Of a stretch of DNA of 64,000 nt, positions 46,806 through 54,821 are shown in pieces; positions within the stretch are counted from its first letter, which is position 1; each line of letters opens with the position of its first letter. The position numbers and the translations under genes are program-made. Where the stretch lies: assembly GCA_017792445.1 (NCBI GenBank), contig CP051232.1, forward strand, positions 2,640,001 to 2,704,000. Direction: 5' to 3'. Source of the DNA: Maritimibacter sp. (lineage in GTDB: Bacteria; Pseudomonadota; Alphaproteobacteria; Rhodobacterales; Rhodobacteraceae). A model generated the notes under the pieces. It had not been told where the DNA came from and searched no databases. It saw only the letters and a list, made by a program, of their open reading frames with translations.

Positions 46806-47396
46806 ATGACCGCACCGAAAATCACCATCGCCTTCTACTCCACCTATGGCACCAACCATCAGGTCGCGCTTGAAGCGAAGGCCGCCGCGGAAGCCGCCGG
46901 CGCCGAAGTCCGCCTGCGCCGCTTCGCCGAAACCGCCCCGAAAGAGGTGGTCGAGGGCCAGGAGGCCTGGAAAGCGCAGCTGGAAAAAACCAGCGATATC
47001 CCCGAAATCAACCACGACGACATGGAATGGGCCGATGGCTATTTCTTCCTGTCGCCGACCCGCTACGGTCAGGCTGCCAGCCAGGTCCGGGCCTTCATCG
47101 ACACTCTGGGTCCGCTGTGGCAGGCCGGCAAGCTGGTCAACAAGACCTTTACCGCCACCACCAGCGCGCAGACCCTGCACGGCGGGCACGAGATGACCAC
47201 GATGGGGCTTTACGTCTCGGCTATTCACTGGGGCGCGATCATCGTGACGCCGGGCTACACCGACCCGATCCTGTTCGAGACGGGCAACCCCTATGGCTAT
47301 TCGGCCATCGCGGGCGAACTGCCCGAGAACGGCAAGAAAGCCATCGCGCATCAGGCCAAGCGGCTTGTCGAGATCACAGCGAAAATCGCCGCCTGA
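46806..47396 (+). CDS. wrbA: NAD(P)H:quinone oxidoreductase WrbA
   Basis: FMN-dependent two-electron quinone reductase that limits redox cycling. The 196-residue protein has the flavodoxin-type phosphate loop [20 protein letters not shown], the WrbA hallmarks [20 protein letters not shown] and [20 protein letters not shown], and [12 protein letters not shown] near the end. AAGGAGATCCATTC precedes ATG. Starting codons upstream in frame belong to the non-coding leader. It is a single gene unit ended by a strong terminator. Confidence 0.96.
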   Translation: MTAPKITIAFYSTYGTNHQVALEAKAAAEAAGAEVRLRRFAETAPKEVVEGQEAWKAQLEKTSDIPEINHDDMEWADGYFFLSPTRYGQAASQVRAFIDTLGPLWQAGKLVNKTFTATTSAQTLHGGHEMTTMGLYVSAIHWGAIIVTPGYTDPILFETGNPYGYSAIAGELPENGKKAIAHQAKRLVEITAKIAA

Positions 47397-47427
47397 TCCT
47401 CAGCTGTCGGACAGCAGACTGTCCAAT

Positions 47428-47458
47428 GCCCGCCGGGTTCGCACCGGCGGGCTTTTTT
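47428..47458 (+). terminator. Intrinsic terminator after wrbA
   Basis: A nine-pair GC stem (GCCCGCCGG/CCGGCGGGC) with a seven-base loop, then six T residues. It stands between wrbA and the convergent PfkB-type kinase gene. Confidence 0.92.
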
Positions 47459-47470
47459 GTGCCCGGTTCG

Positions 47471-48421
47471 TCAGACGCGGCCCAGCTCGCAGGCGGGCAG
47501 CAGTTTCTCGACGGTCTGCATCTCGCACAGGCGCGTGCCCTCGGTGGTGCAGGCGGCGGCCGCTGCGGCCACGCCGAACCGCAGGCAGGCGGGCAGCGTC
47601 TCGCCCCGCGCCAGCGCAAGGGTGAACGCGCCGACGAAACTGTCGCCCGCGCCGACCTTGCTGACGACGTCCACGGTCGGCGACACGGCGTGCCATGCCT
47701 CGCTTTCGGTGGCCAGAACCGAGCCATCGGCCCCGCGCGCGATGATCACGATCCGCGCCGATCCCCGCATCACCAGTTCGCGGGCGAAGGCGGCTGTGTC
47801 TTCGCGGGTGGTCAGGGCGCGGCCTGCCAGTTCCTCGGCCTCGACATCGTCCATCCGCAGCACGTGGATCGCCTCGTAGGTGCCGCGCACGAGGTTGAAC
47901 AGCGCAGGTCCAGAGGTGTCCACGATCAGCCGCGCGCCGCGCCCTTCAAGGTGCTGCGCGAGGATCGACGGGAATTCCTTCGCCACACCCGGCGGCTGGC
48001 TTCCCGACAGGACCACCAGCGTGCCGTCCGCCGCCGACTGGTCGATCGAGTTGATCCCGCGTTCCACGTCCGCCTCGCCCCAGATCGGGCCGGGCATGAC
48101 AAATCGGTACTGCTCGTTCGTGGCCTGATCGGTCACGGAGAACGATAGCCGCGATTCGCCGGGGCCCTGAAACGCCACTGTCGGCACGCCTTCTAGCGCC
48201 AGAAGTTGCAGCAACTGCGCGCCCGCGCCGCCGCCGATGGCGATCATCGCGGTGGCCTGTCCGCCCAGTTGCCGGACCGCCCGCGCGACGTTGATGCCGC
48301 CGCCGCCCGGGTCGATATGCGGCTCGGTGCAGCGCAGCTTGTGCTCGGCGAAGACCTGCGGCGAAGAGGTCGCGAAGTCGACGGTCGGGTTCAGGGTGAC
48401 AGTGACGATATCGGTGCGCAT
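47471..48421 (-). CDS. PfkB-family hexose kinase (phosphofructokinase-like)
   Basis: A 316-residue ribokinase-fold sugar kinase: VTVTLNPTVDFATSS and GGGGINVARAVRQLGGQATA (substrate site of the fructose kinase/tagatose kinase group), then the anion hole VSKVGAGDSFVGAFTLALAR with catalytic Asp. The NPTVD start and GGGGINVAR match 6-phosphofructokinase II and 1-phosphofructokinases. Start set at MRTDIVTV with CAGGAG upstream. No transport or regulatory gene is adjacent, so the sugar phosphate is inferred only by family. Confidence 0.88.
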   Translation of the reverse strand: MRTDIVTVTLNPTVDFATSSPQVFAEHKLRCTEPHIDPGGGGINVARAVRQLGGQATAMIAIGGGAGAQLLQLLALEGVPTVAFQGPGESRLSFSVTDQATNEQYRFVMPGPIWGEADVERGINSIDQSAADGTLVVLSGSQPPGVAKEFPSILAQHLEGRGARLIVDTSGPALFNLVRGTYEAIHVLRMDDVEAEELAGRALTTREDTAAFARELVMRGSARIVIIARGADGSVLATESEAWHAVSPTVDVVSKVGAGDSFVGAFTLALARGETLPACLRFGVAAAAAACTTEGTRLCEMQTVEKLLPACELGRV

Positions 48422-48485
48422 GGAAACTCCTGCCGGGCGGTCGGGGCCGAGAGTGGACCGAGCCGCCCCGGCCCGCAAGCCATGC

Positions 48486-48896
48486 TCATTCCCACCAGCG
48501 GTCTATCGCGGCGATGTCGTCGTCAGACCACCCCAGATGATGCGCGATCTCATGCACCAGCACATGCGTCACCAGCGCGCCAAGCGCCACGTCGCCCCGG
48601 TCGATCCACTCGTCAAGGATCGGTCGGCGGAACAGCCAGACGGTATCCGGCTGCAACGGCTGATCGAAGCTGGATTTCTCGGTCAGGGGGATGCCGTCAT
48701 AAAGGCCGGTCAGCGCGAAAGGGTCCTCGATCCCGAGGTCCTCCAGCAAGTCGTCGGGCGCGAAATCCTCGACCCGGATCGCGACACCGTTCACGGCGCG
48801 GGCGAAGGGCGCGGGCAGGGCGGCAAGCGCCGCATGGGCCAGTTGCTCGATCCGGTCGAGGTCGGGGGCGACAAGGTCTGCGGCGGTATCTGTCAT
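48486..48896 (-). CDS. Small metallopeptidase-fold protein (zincin-like)
   Basis: A 136-residue protein ending with an HExxH motif, LVTHVLVHEIAHHLGWSDDD, at about 110-129, and preceded by GIPLTEKSSFDQPLQPDTVW. Such mini-metalloproteases (DUF1025-type family, by recollection) are found widely in bacteria. His-Glu-x-x-His and the later Asp could bind zinc. Start set at MTDTAADLV. The substrate is unknown. It lies downstream of nothing in the same direction except the DUF1801 gene start in the opposite direction. Confidence 0.85.
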   Translation of the reverse strand: MTDTAADLVAPDLDRIEQLAHAALAALPAPFARAVNGVAIRVEDFAPDDLLEDLGIEDPFALTGLYDGIPLTEKSSFDQPLQPDTVWLFRRPILDEWIDRGDVALGALVTHVLVHEIAHHLGWSDDDIAAIDRWWE

Positions 48897-49068
48897 GCGG
48901 CGGATAGTGGCGCGGGGTAGCGGCAGGGGAAAGAGGCATTCGGCCGATTGGGCGGGGCTGGGTCCGGTCGGGCATTCCGGCGAAAATGGCCGGTCCGGGG
49001 CGACAACTGGCGGGCGGATGCGGTACTCTGGTGGCCACGGGCGGGACCGGATGGGACAGGGGGCCGGG

Positions 49069-49497
49069 ATGAGCGAGAACAAGACGCAGGCGACAGGCGC
49101 CGAAGTCGGCGATTTCCTCGACACGGTGGAACCGGAGCGCAAGCGCGACGAGGCCCGGCGTCTGGACGCCATCTTTCGCGAGGTCACGGGCTTCGCGCCG
49201 GTGATGTGGGGGCCGTCGATCGTGGGCTATGGCCGCTATCACTACGTCTACAAAAGCGGGCGCAAGGGCGATTTCCTCGCGACAGGCTTCAGCCCCCGCA
49301 AGGCGGCGCATTCGATCTACATCATGCCGGGCTATGCCGACTTCGGCGAGATCCTCGGCCGGCTGGGCAAGCACAAAATCGGCAAGTCCTGTCTTTACGT
49401 GAACAAGCTGGCCGATATCGACGAGGACGTTCTGCGGGAGCTGATCCGTGCCGGGCTGGCCGACCTTGCGACCCACTGGCCGGTCGAACCGACCTAG
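49069..49497 (+). CDS. DUF1801 family protein
   Basis: A 142-residue protein matching DUF1801: ATGAEVGDFLDTVEPERKRD, then GFAPVMWGPSIVGYGRYHYV and the C-terminal GKSCLYVNKLADIDEDVLRE. The family is small, with a cystatin-like/YdhG fold by recollection, and no assigned function. Two ATGs are possible six codons apart; the downstream one is preceded by a G-rich Shine-Dalgarno-like stretch. It runs divergently from the mini-metalloprotease gene and converges on the carbonic anhydrase gene. Confidence 0.85.
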   Translation: MSENKTQATGAEVGDFLDTVEPERKRDEARRLDAIFREVTGFAPVMWGPSIVGYGRYHYVYKSGRKGDFLATGFSPRKAAHSIYIMPGYADFGEILGRLGKHKIGKSCLYVNKLADIDEDVLRELIRAGLADLATHWPVEPT

Positions 49498-49509
49498 CCG
49501 GGCCGGGCG

Positions 49510-50292
49510 TCATTCGATTTCCGACAGCAGTTCCGGCGCGGTGACAAGTTGCCGGACGCCGTGCGAGTGGGTTTCGTTGAACACGTTGCCCGCCTCGGCC
49601 CAGCGGTGCAGCGAACCGATGTCGAGTTTCATGCAGGCGGGACGGACCGACCACGTGACCTGAAGTGGCGAACAAACCGACTGGGTGAAGGACGGCCCTG
49701 TGGTCGAGCCAAGAAAGACGACCGGTCGTCCGGTGCCGTCGGGCAGGGCGCGGGGCTGGTGCAGGCCGTGGCGCACGGTGCCGGCATATGCGAAATCGGC
49801 GAAGTCGGCGGCGTCGGGATCGTTCACCACAAGAAACACCTGCGCCTCGACCCGCAATTCCGGGTTGGCGCAGGTGTCGGACAGACACGCGCCCAGCCCT
49901 TCGCCGGGGCGGACGTCGCACGAGGAGAAGACCCAGTGCACCTCGATCGTGTCGCCGGGAACGACGCCGTGGAACGCGCCGTGCCCGTGGGTCGGATCCT
50001 CAAGTTCTTCCGGGGACAGTTCTGCGGTGCCATGACAGCGCCAGCCGCCGTGTTCGCCGTCGCCCGCGGGCAGGAAGAAGCCCGGACCCCGGTGTTCGGC
50101 GTTGGTGTGGGTGTGGATGTTGCACAGATTCATCCGGGACGGCGGCGGTGCGGGAGACCAGACGCGGCGGTTCGCGCCTTCGGGGTTGCCGATGTCGCGC
50201 GGGGACTGCGGGCCGTAGCCATGGCAGATGCCCTGCGCCGCCGCGGGGGCGGCGAACAGGGCGAACAACAGGCAAAGCACGACGCGGCGCAT
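49510..50292 (-). CDS. Delta-class carbonic anhydrase, secreted
   Basis: Interconverts CO2 and bicarbonate. The 260-residue protein has a signal peptide (MRRVVLCLLFALFAAPAAAQ) and the delta-CA pattern: GYGPQSPRDIGNPEGANRRV, the zinc-binding region NLCNIHTHTNAEHRGPGFFL, the following CHGTAELSPEELEDP, GDTIEVHWVFSSC, and a late ETHSHGVRQLV. Several Cys may form disulfides in the periplasm. GGAGG precedes the start. Delta-CAs were first known from marine diatoms and dinoflagellates, so a bacterial one is worth notice. Confidence 0.85.
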   Translation of the reverse strand: MRRVVLCLLFALFAAPAAAQGICHGYGPQSPRDIGNPEGANRRVWSPAPPPSRMNLCNIHTHTNAEHRGPGFFLPAGDGEHGGWRCHGTAELSPEELEDPTHGHGAFHGVVPGDTIEVHWVFSSCDVRPGEGLGACLSDTCANPELRVEAQVFLVVNDPDAADFADFAYAGTVRHGLHQPRALPDGTGRPVVFLGSTTGPSFTQSVCSPLQVTWSVRPACMKLDIGSLHRWAEAGNVFNETHSHGVRQLVTAPELLSEIE

Positions 50293-50458
50293 CAAGACCT
50301 CCGGCTGCGGGACCGGCGCCGGAAAGACGCGACTCGCCCGCCTGCTCAACTAAGCGGCAAGCCATGAGCAAAGGGTGAACGGCACCGCCTTGGCGTGGCC
50401 CCGATGTGGACAAGCCCGCGGCCTTGTGACAGAGGAGCGCGCAAGGAGATCACGCGCC

Positions 50459-51781
50459 ATGACCATCACCCGTTTCGCCCCGTCCCCCACGGGTTACATC
50501 CACATCGGCAACCTGCGCACGGCGCTGATGAACTACCTCATCGCGCGCAAGGCCGGCGGCACCTTCATCCTGCGGATCGACGACACCGATCCGGAGCGGT
50601 CGAAAGAGGAATACGTCGACGGCATCAAGCAGGATCTCGAGTGGCTGGGCCTGACGTGGGACCGCTTCGAGCGCCAGTCCGAGCGGCTGGACCGCTACGC
50701 CGAGGCGGCGGACGAACTGCGGGCGAAGGGCCGGTTCTACGAGGCGTTCGAGACGCCGACCGAACTGGACCTGAAGCGCAAGAAGCAACTGAACATGGGC
50801 AAGCCGCCGGTCTATGACCGCGCCGCGCTGGCGCTGTCGGACGACGAGAAGGCGAAGCTGCGCGCGGAACGCTCGGGCCACTGGCGGTTCAAGCTGGACC
50901 ACGAGCGGATCGAGTGGGCGGACGGCATCCTTGGCGACATCTCGATCGACGCGGCTTCGGTTTCGGACCCGGTGCTCATCCGGGGCGACGGTCAGGTGCT
51001 GTACACGCTGGCGTCGGTGGTCGACGACATGGACATGGGCGTCACCAACATCGTCCGCGGCTCGGACCACGTGACCAACACCGCGACGCAGATCCAGATC
51101 ATCGAGGCGCTGGGCGGCACCGCTCCGTCCTTCGCGCACCATTCGCTGCTGACCGGCCCGCAGGGCGAGGCGCTGTCCAAGCGTCTTGGCACTCTGGCGC
51201 TGCGCGACCTGCGCGAGCGTGGGGTCGAGCCGATGGCGCTGCTGTCGCTGATGGCGCGGCTGGGCTCGTCCGACCCGGTAGAGCTGCGCGGCTCGCTGGA
51301 CGAACTGGTCGAGGGCTTCGACATCACCCGCTTCGGCTCTGCCCCGACGAAGTTCGACGTCGAGGACCTGTTCCCGCTGACCGCCCGCCATCTTGCGTCG
51401 CTGCCCTACGAGGCGGTCGCCGCCGACGTGCGCGCGCTGGGGGTGCCGGACGAACTGGCCGAGCAGTTCTGGAACGTCGTGCGCGAGAACATCACCGTCA
51501 AGGCGGACATGGCCGGCTGGTGGGATCTGTTCCGCAAGGGCGCGGAAGGGGCGGAACTGTCCGACGAGGACCGCGCATTCGTCGGCGAAGCCTTCGCGAT
51601 GCTGCCGCCGCTGCCCTACACGCCCGAGACGTGGGGCGCATGGACGTCCGAGGTCAAGGAAAAGACCGGCCGCAAGGGCAAGCAGCTGTTCATGCCGCTG
51701 CGCCTTGCCATCACGGGCCGCGCGCGCGGCCCGGAAATGGCGGACGTGCTGCCGCTGTTGCAGACCGCTCCGAAGCTCTGA
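50459..51781 (+). CDS. gltX: Glutamyl-tRNA synthetase
   Basis: Charges tRNA-Glu (and often tRNA-Gln) with glutamate. The 440-residue class I synthetase has FAPSPTGYIHIGNLRTALMN with HIGN in place of HIGH, ILRIDDTDPERSKEEYVDGI and the KMSKS-equivalent ALSKRLGTLALRDL. Anticodon-binding helices follow (TFREG-like part replaced by DLFPLTARHLASLP). The slightly short length fits the alternative alphaproteobacterial GltX2. Ribosome-binding site GCAAGGAGATCACG is strong. A terminator follows. Confidence 0.95.
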   Translation: MTITRFAPSPTGYIHIGNLRTALMNYLIARKAGGTFILRIDDTDPERSKEEYVDGIKQDLEWLGLTWDRFERQSERLDRYAEAADELRAKGRFYEAFETPTELDLKRKKQLNMGKPPVYDRAALALSDDEKAKLRAERSGHWRFKLDHERIEWADGILGDISIDAASVSDPVLIRGDGQVLYTLASVVDDMDMGVTNIVRGSDHVTNTATQIQIIEALGGTAPSFAHHSLLTGPQGEALSKRLGTLALRDLRERGVEPMALLSLMARLGSSDPVELRGSLDELVEGFDITRFGSAPTKFDVEDLFPLTARHLASLPYEAVAADVRALGVPDELAEQFWNVVRENITVKADMAGWWDLFRKGAEGAELSDEDRAFVGEAFAMLPPLPYTPETWGAWTSEVKEKTGRKGKQLFMPLRLAITGRARGPEMADVLPLLQTAPKL

Positions 51782-51802
51782 AACCGCGCTTTGGCAACAG
51801 GG

Positions 51803-51830
51803 GTCCCGGGTCAAGCCCGGGACTTTGTGT
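51803..51830 (+). terminator. Intrinsic terminator between gltX and the GH13 gene
   Basis: An eight-pair stem (GTCCCGGG/CCCGGGAC) with a five-base loop, followed by TTTGTGTTT. It lies between convergent genes; the plus-strand T-run marks it as gltX's terminator. Confidence 0.85.
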
Positions 51831-51839
51831 TTCGGGCCG

Positions 51840-53426
51840 TCAGCCCAGCTTCGCGATCATCACGCCGTTCGGACCCAGCGCAAGCTTTCCGCCAGTCACC
51901 TCTGCCGCTTCCGACAGAAGCGGTTCGGCCTCGCCCGGCAGCGTGTAGCTTGCCTTGTCGCCCGACAGGTTGAAGACGCACAGGATGTCGTCTCCCCGCG
52001 TGTAGGCCAGCACCGGCTCTTTTGCATCCAGGAACGTTTGCGGTCCGGTCCGCAGCGAAGGCTCTGCGTTCCGCAGGGCAAGCATCGCCTTGTAGAACGT
52101 CAGCACGCTGTTTTCGCCCTGCTGCGCAACTCCGCGATCCAGTTGCGGCTGTTTCACCGGCAACCACGTCTTGTTCGCGGTCGAGAAGCCTCCGTTCGAC
52201 GCCTTGCCGTCCCACACCATCGGCGTGCGGCAGCCGTCGCGGCCTTTCACCTCGGGCCAGAAGTTGATGCCGTCGAGGTCAGTCAGCTCGTGGTATTCCA
52301 GCTCTGTCTCGACCTGCCCCAGTTCCTCGCCCTGATACATGCAGACCGAGCCCTCGAAGGTCAGCAGCAGCCCAGCCGCGACCTTGGCGACCGAGGCGGT
52401 CGTGGGCCCGTGTTCGGTCCACCGTGACACGTGGCGCATCACGTCGTGGTTCGAGAAGGCCCAGCACGGCCAGCCATCGGGCGCGCCCTTGAAGAAGGCC
52501 TCGATCCGCGAGCGGAAGAACTCGGCCGAGAAGGGCGGGCCGAGCAGTTCGAACGAATAGGCCATGTGCAGCCGTTGGCCGCGCGTGTACTGGCCCATCA
52601 GGTCGATGGAGTGATGGCTGTCGCCAACCTCGCCCACCATGGCGCGGGCGTCGTATTCGTCCAGCAGCGCACGCATCCGCTTGAGATAATCAAGGTTGTC
52701 GGGCTGGTTCTTGGAATGCAGGTGATACTGCATGTCGTAGGGCTTGTTCGCCGGGCTGTCGCGCTTCACCGGGTCCGCCGGGTCGTCGGGCAGGCGTGCG
52801 TCGTGGAAATAGTAGTTCACCGTGTCCAGCCGGAACCCGTCGACGCCGCGGTCCAGCCAGAAGCGCATGTTGTCGAGGTGGAAGTCCTGGACCTCGGGGT
52901 TGTGGAAGTTGAAGTCCGGCTGCTCTTTGGCGAAGTTGTGGAAGTAATACTGCCGCCGCCGCGTGTCCCATTCCCACGCCGGGCCGCCGAAGATCCCTTG
53001 CCAGTTGTTCGGGACGGACCCGTCCGGCTTGGGATCGGACCAGACGAACCAATCCGCCTTGGGGTTGTCGCGCGAGCTGCGGGATTCCTCGAAAGCCGGG
53101 TGCTGGTCCGAGCAATGCGACAGCACCTGGTCGATGATCACCTTCAGGCCAAGGTCATGCGCCACCTTCACCATGGCGTCGAAATCCTCGAGCGTGCCGA
53201 AGACTGGATCGACCCCGCGATAGTCGGCAACGTCGTAGCCCATATCGCGCATCGGAGAAGTGAAGAACGGGCTCAGCCAGATCGCGTCGACGCCAAGGTC
53301 GGCCACATATGGCAGGCGTTCGGTGATGCCGGGCAGGTCGCCCACACCGTCGCCGTTGCTGTCCATGAAGGAGCGCGGGTAGATCTGGTAGGTGACGGAT
53401 CCGCGCCACCAGTTCTCATCGGTCAT
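51840..53426 (-). CDS. GH13 alpha-glucosidase
   Basis: Hydrolyses alpha-glucosidic bonds in oligosaccharides. The 528-residue protein starts MTDENWWRGSVTYQIYPRSF, a typical GH13 N-terminus, with a (beta/alpha)8 barrel: region I IIDQVLSHCSDQHPAF, nucleophile Asp201 in DGFRLDTVNYYF, acid Glu266 in AMVGEVGDSHHS and region IV WAFSNHDVMRHVSR. It is in GH13_23-like form of marine alphaproteobacteria by overall length. No signal peptide is seen, so it is cytoplasmic. The associated sugar importer is not adjacent. Confidence 0.93.
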   Translation of the reverse strand: MTDENWWRGSVTYQIYPRSFMDSNGDGVGDLPGITERLPYVADLGVDAIWLSPFFTSPMRDMGYDVADYRGVDPVFGTLEDFDAMVKVAHDLGLKVIIDQVLSHCSDQHPAFEESRSSRDNPKADWFVWSDPKPDGSVPNNWQGIFGGPAWEWDTRRRQYYFHNFAKEQPDFNFHNPEVQDFHLDNMRFWLDRGVDGFRLDTVNYYFHDARLPDDPADPVKRDSPANKPYDMQYHLHSKNQPDNLDYLKRMRALLDEYDARAMVGEVGDSHHSIDLMGQYTRGQRLHMAYSFELLGPPFSAEFFRSRIEAFFKGAPDGWPCWAFSNHDVMRHVSRWTEHGPTTASVAKVAAGLLLTFEGSVCMYQGEELGQVETELEYHELTDLDGINFWPEVKGRDGCRTPMVWDGKASNGGFSTANKTWLPVKQPQLDRGVAQQGENSVLTFYKAMLALRNAEPSLRTGPQTFLDAKEPVLAYTRGDDILCVFNLSGDKASYTLPGEAEPLLSEAAEVTGGKLALGPNGVMIAKLG

Positions 53427-53632
53427 CGCTGTCTCTTTCCAGACCGCCGCGGTGGGATTCATTCGGATTCCCCGTGGGATACGGGCGGTGTCAGGTTCGA
53501 GACAAAAGGAAACCGAAGCGCCGATCAACCGCGGATGCACAGCGCCGTTCAGTTTTGCGTGAAAGCGCCGGGGCTCCGCCTTTGAAACGGGCGTGACCGG
53601 AACAATCAAAGACGGCGGGCGGTGGGAGGAAA

Positions 53633-53708
<76 letters not shown>

Positions 53709-53794
53709 ACTGGCGCGCTATGTGTCGGTTTTCGGGGGCGGTGTCAAGCGGTGCGGGCGCCGCTGTCGGGGCCACGTGGCAAGGCCAGAAAGGG

Positions 53795-54010
53795 TCAGTC
53801 TTCGTTGGCCCGCGCGCGGACTGCTTCATCGTCCCAGACGATGAAGAACTCCCACAGACAGAACAGCCCGATGACCGCGAAAATGGCCGCCCAGCCGGGA
53901 TGGCCCATTGCCAGTTCCAGACCGCCCCAGCCAAGACAGGCCGCCACCGTCGCGACGCGCCGCCAGACGGGAAGGAAAAACGGGTGTTGCAGGTCGAAGA
54001 ACTGTCTCAT
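53795..54010 (-). CDS. Small inner-membrane protein
   Basis: A 71-residue protein with two hydrophobic segments, WRRVATVAACLGWGGLEL and GWAAIFAVIGLFCLWEFFIV, and a charged C-terminus (WDDEAVRARANED). The Trp-rich border suggests membrane orientation. I recall similar uncharacterised proteins next to tRNA genes in Rhodobacteraceae; no function can be assigned. Translation start at MRQFFDLQHPFF has only a weak ribosome-binding site. Confidence 0.7.
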   Translation of the reverse strand: MRQFFDLQHPFFLPVWRRVATVAACLGWGGLELAMGHPGWAAIFAVIGLFCLWEFFIVWDDEAVRARANED

Positions 54011-54236
54011 GCCGCCGTTCTACAGTGCCGCGACGGCCGACGCCATCGGGCTGTAAATACACATCCGCCAGGGGAGCCCACGCCCAGGCGGCTGTGCGGA
54101 AATGCCGTATCCATGCGAAAACCTTATGTAATTCCGGTGAAGCCGAACCCGATCCGGAAATTTGCTTTCAATTCAATGTTTTTTGTCTCATTTTCCTTGC
54201 CTGGGGGCGATTTTAACGCATGTTCTAACGGCGATA

Positions 54237-54821
54237 ATGCCGGGGTTAGGATTGTCTGTGTCTCACGACGAGAATTTGCGCACCCGTCTCAGGGTGGGCA
54301 CGCGGGAAGAACACGAAGCACTGGATGCAAAGCTGTCGGAACTGGATCTTCGGTCCCCCGACGGTCTGTCGCGTTTCCTGCAGTTGCAGGCGGCAGCGCT
54401 GCCGTGCATCCGCATCTCTGAGGGCGTGGCGCGCTCGGCGGACCTTGCGGACGATCTGCTTGCCTGCCTGCGGCTGGACCTTGCGGTGCTCGGCGTCGAC
54501 GAATTGCCGGGCGGCCCGGTGGTCGAGGTGCATGCGCTTGCGATGGATTACGTCGTGCTTGGCTCACGGCTGGGCACGGCGGTGCTGCGCCGGCACTGGG
54601 CCGATGCGGCCGACCCGTTGGTGCAGCGGGCCAACCGATATTTCGACACCCCCGCCCGGCCCGATCTGTGGCGCGCTTTCTGCGTCGAGACCGCAGAGAT
54701 GGCGGGAGAAGGCGACTTTGCGGACCGCATGGTGCGCGACGTGCGTGCGCTTTTCACACTTTACGATGATTGCGCAGGCATGGCGCTGAAGGCAGGACGA
54801 CCCATTGATGAATTCACCTGA
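54237..54821 (+). CDS. bphO: Biliverdin-producing heme oxygenase (BphO)
   Basis: Opens heme to biliverdin, the chromophore of the adjacent bacteriophytochrome. The 194-residue helical protein has the heme-oxygenase N-terminal motif RLRVGTREEHEALDAKLSEL with the proximal His in EEHEALD, and ALAMDYVVLGSRLGTAVLRR as the distal-helix GSxxG equivalent. The ATG shown has little ribosome-binding site; a GTG at 54258 after TTAGGA is a good alternative. It overlaps bphP by 14 bases, so the two are co-translated. Confidence 0.88.
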   Translation: MPGLGLSVSHDENLRTRLRVGTREEHEALDAKLSELDLRSPDGLSRFLQLQAAALPCIRISEGVARSADLADDLLACLRLDLAVLGVDELPGGPVVEVHALAMDYVVLGSRLGTAVLRRHWADAADPLVQRANRYFDTPARPDLWRAFCVETAEMAGEGDFADRMVRDVRALFTLYDDCAGMALKAGRPIDEFT

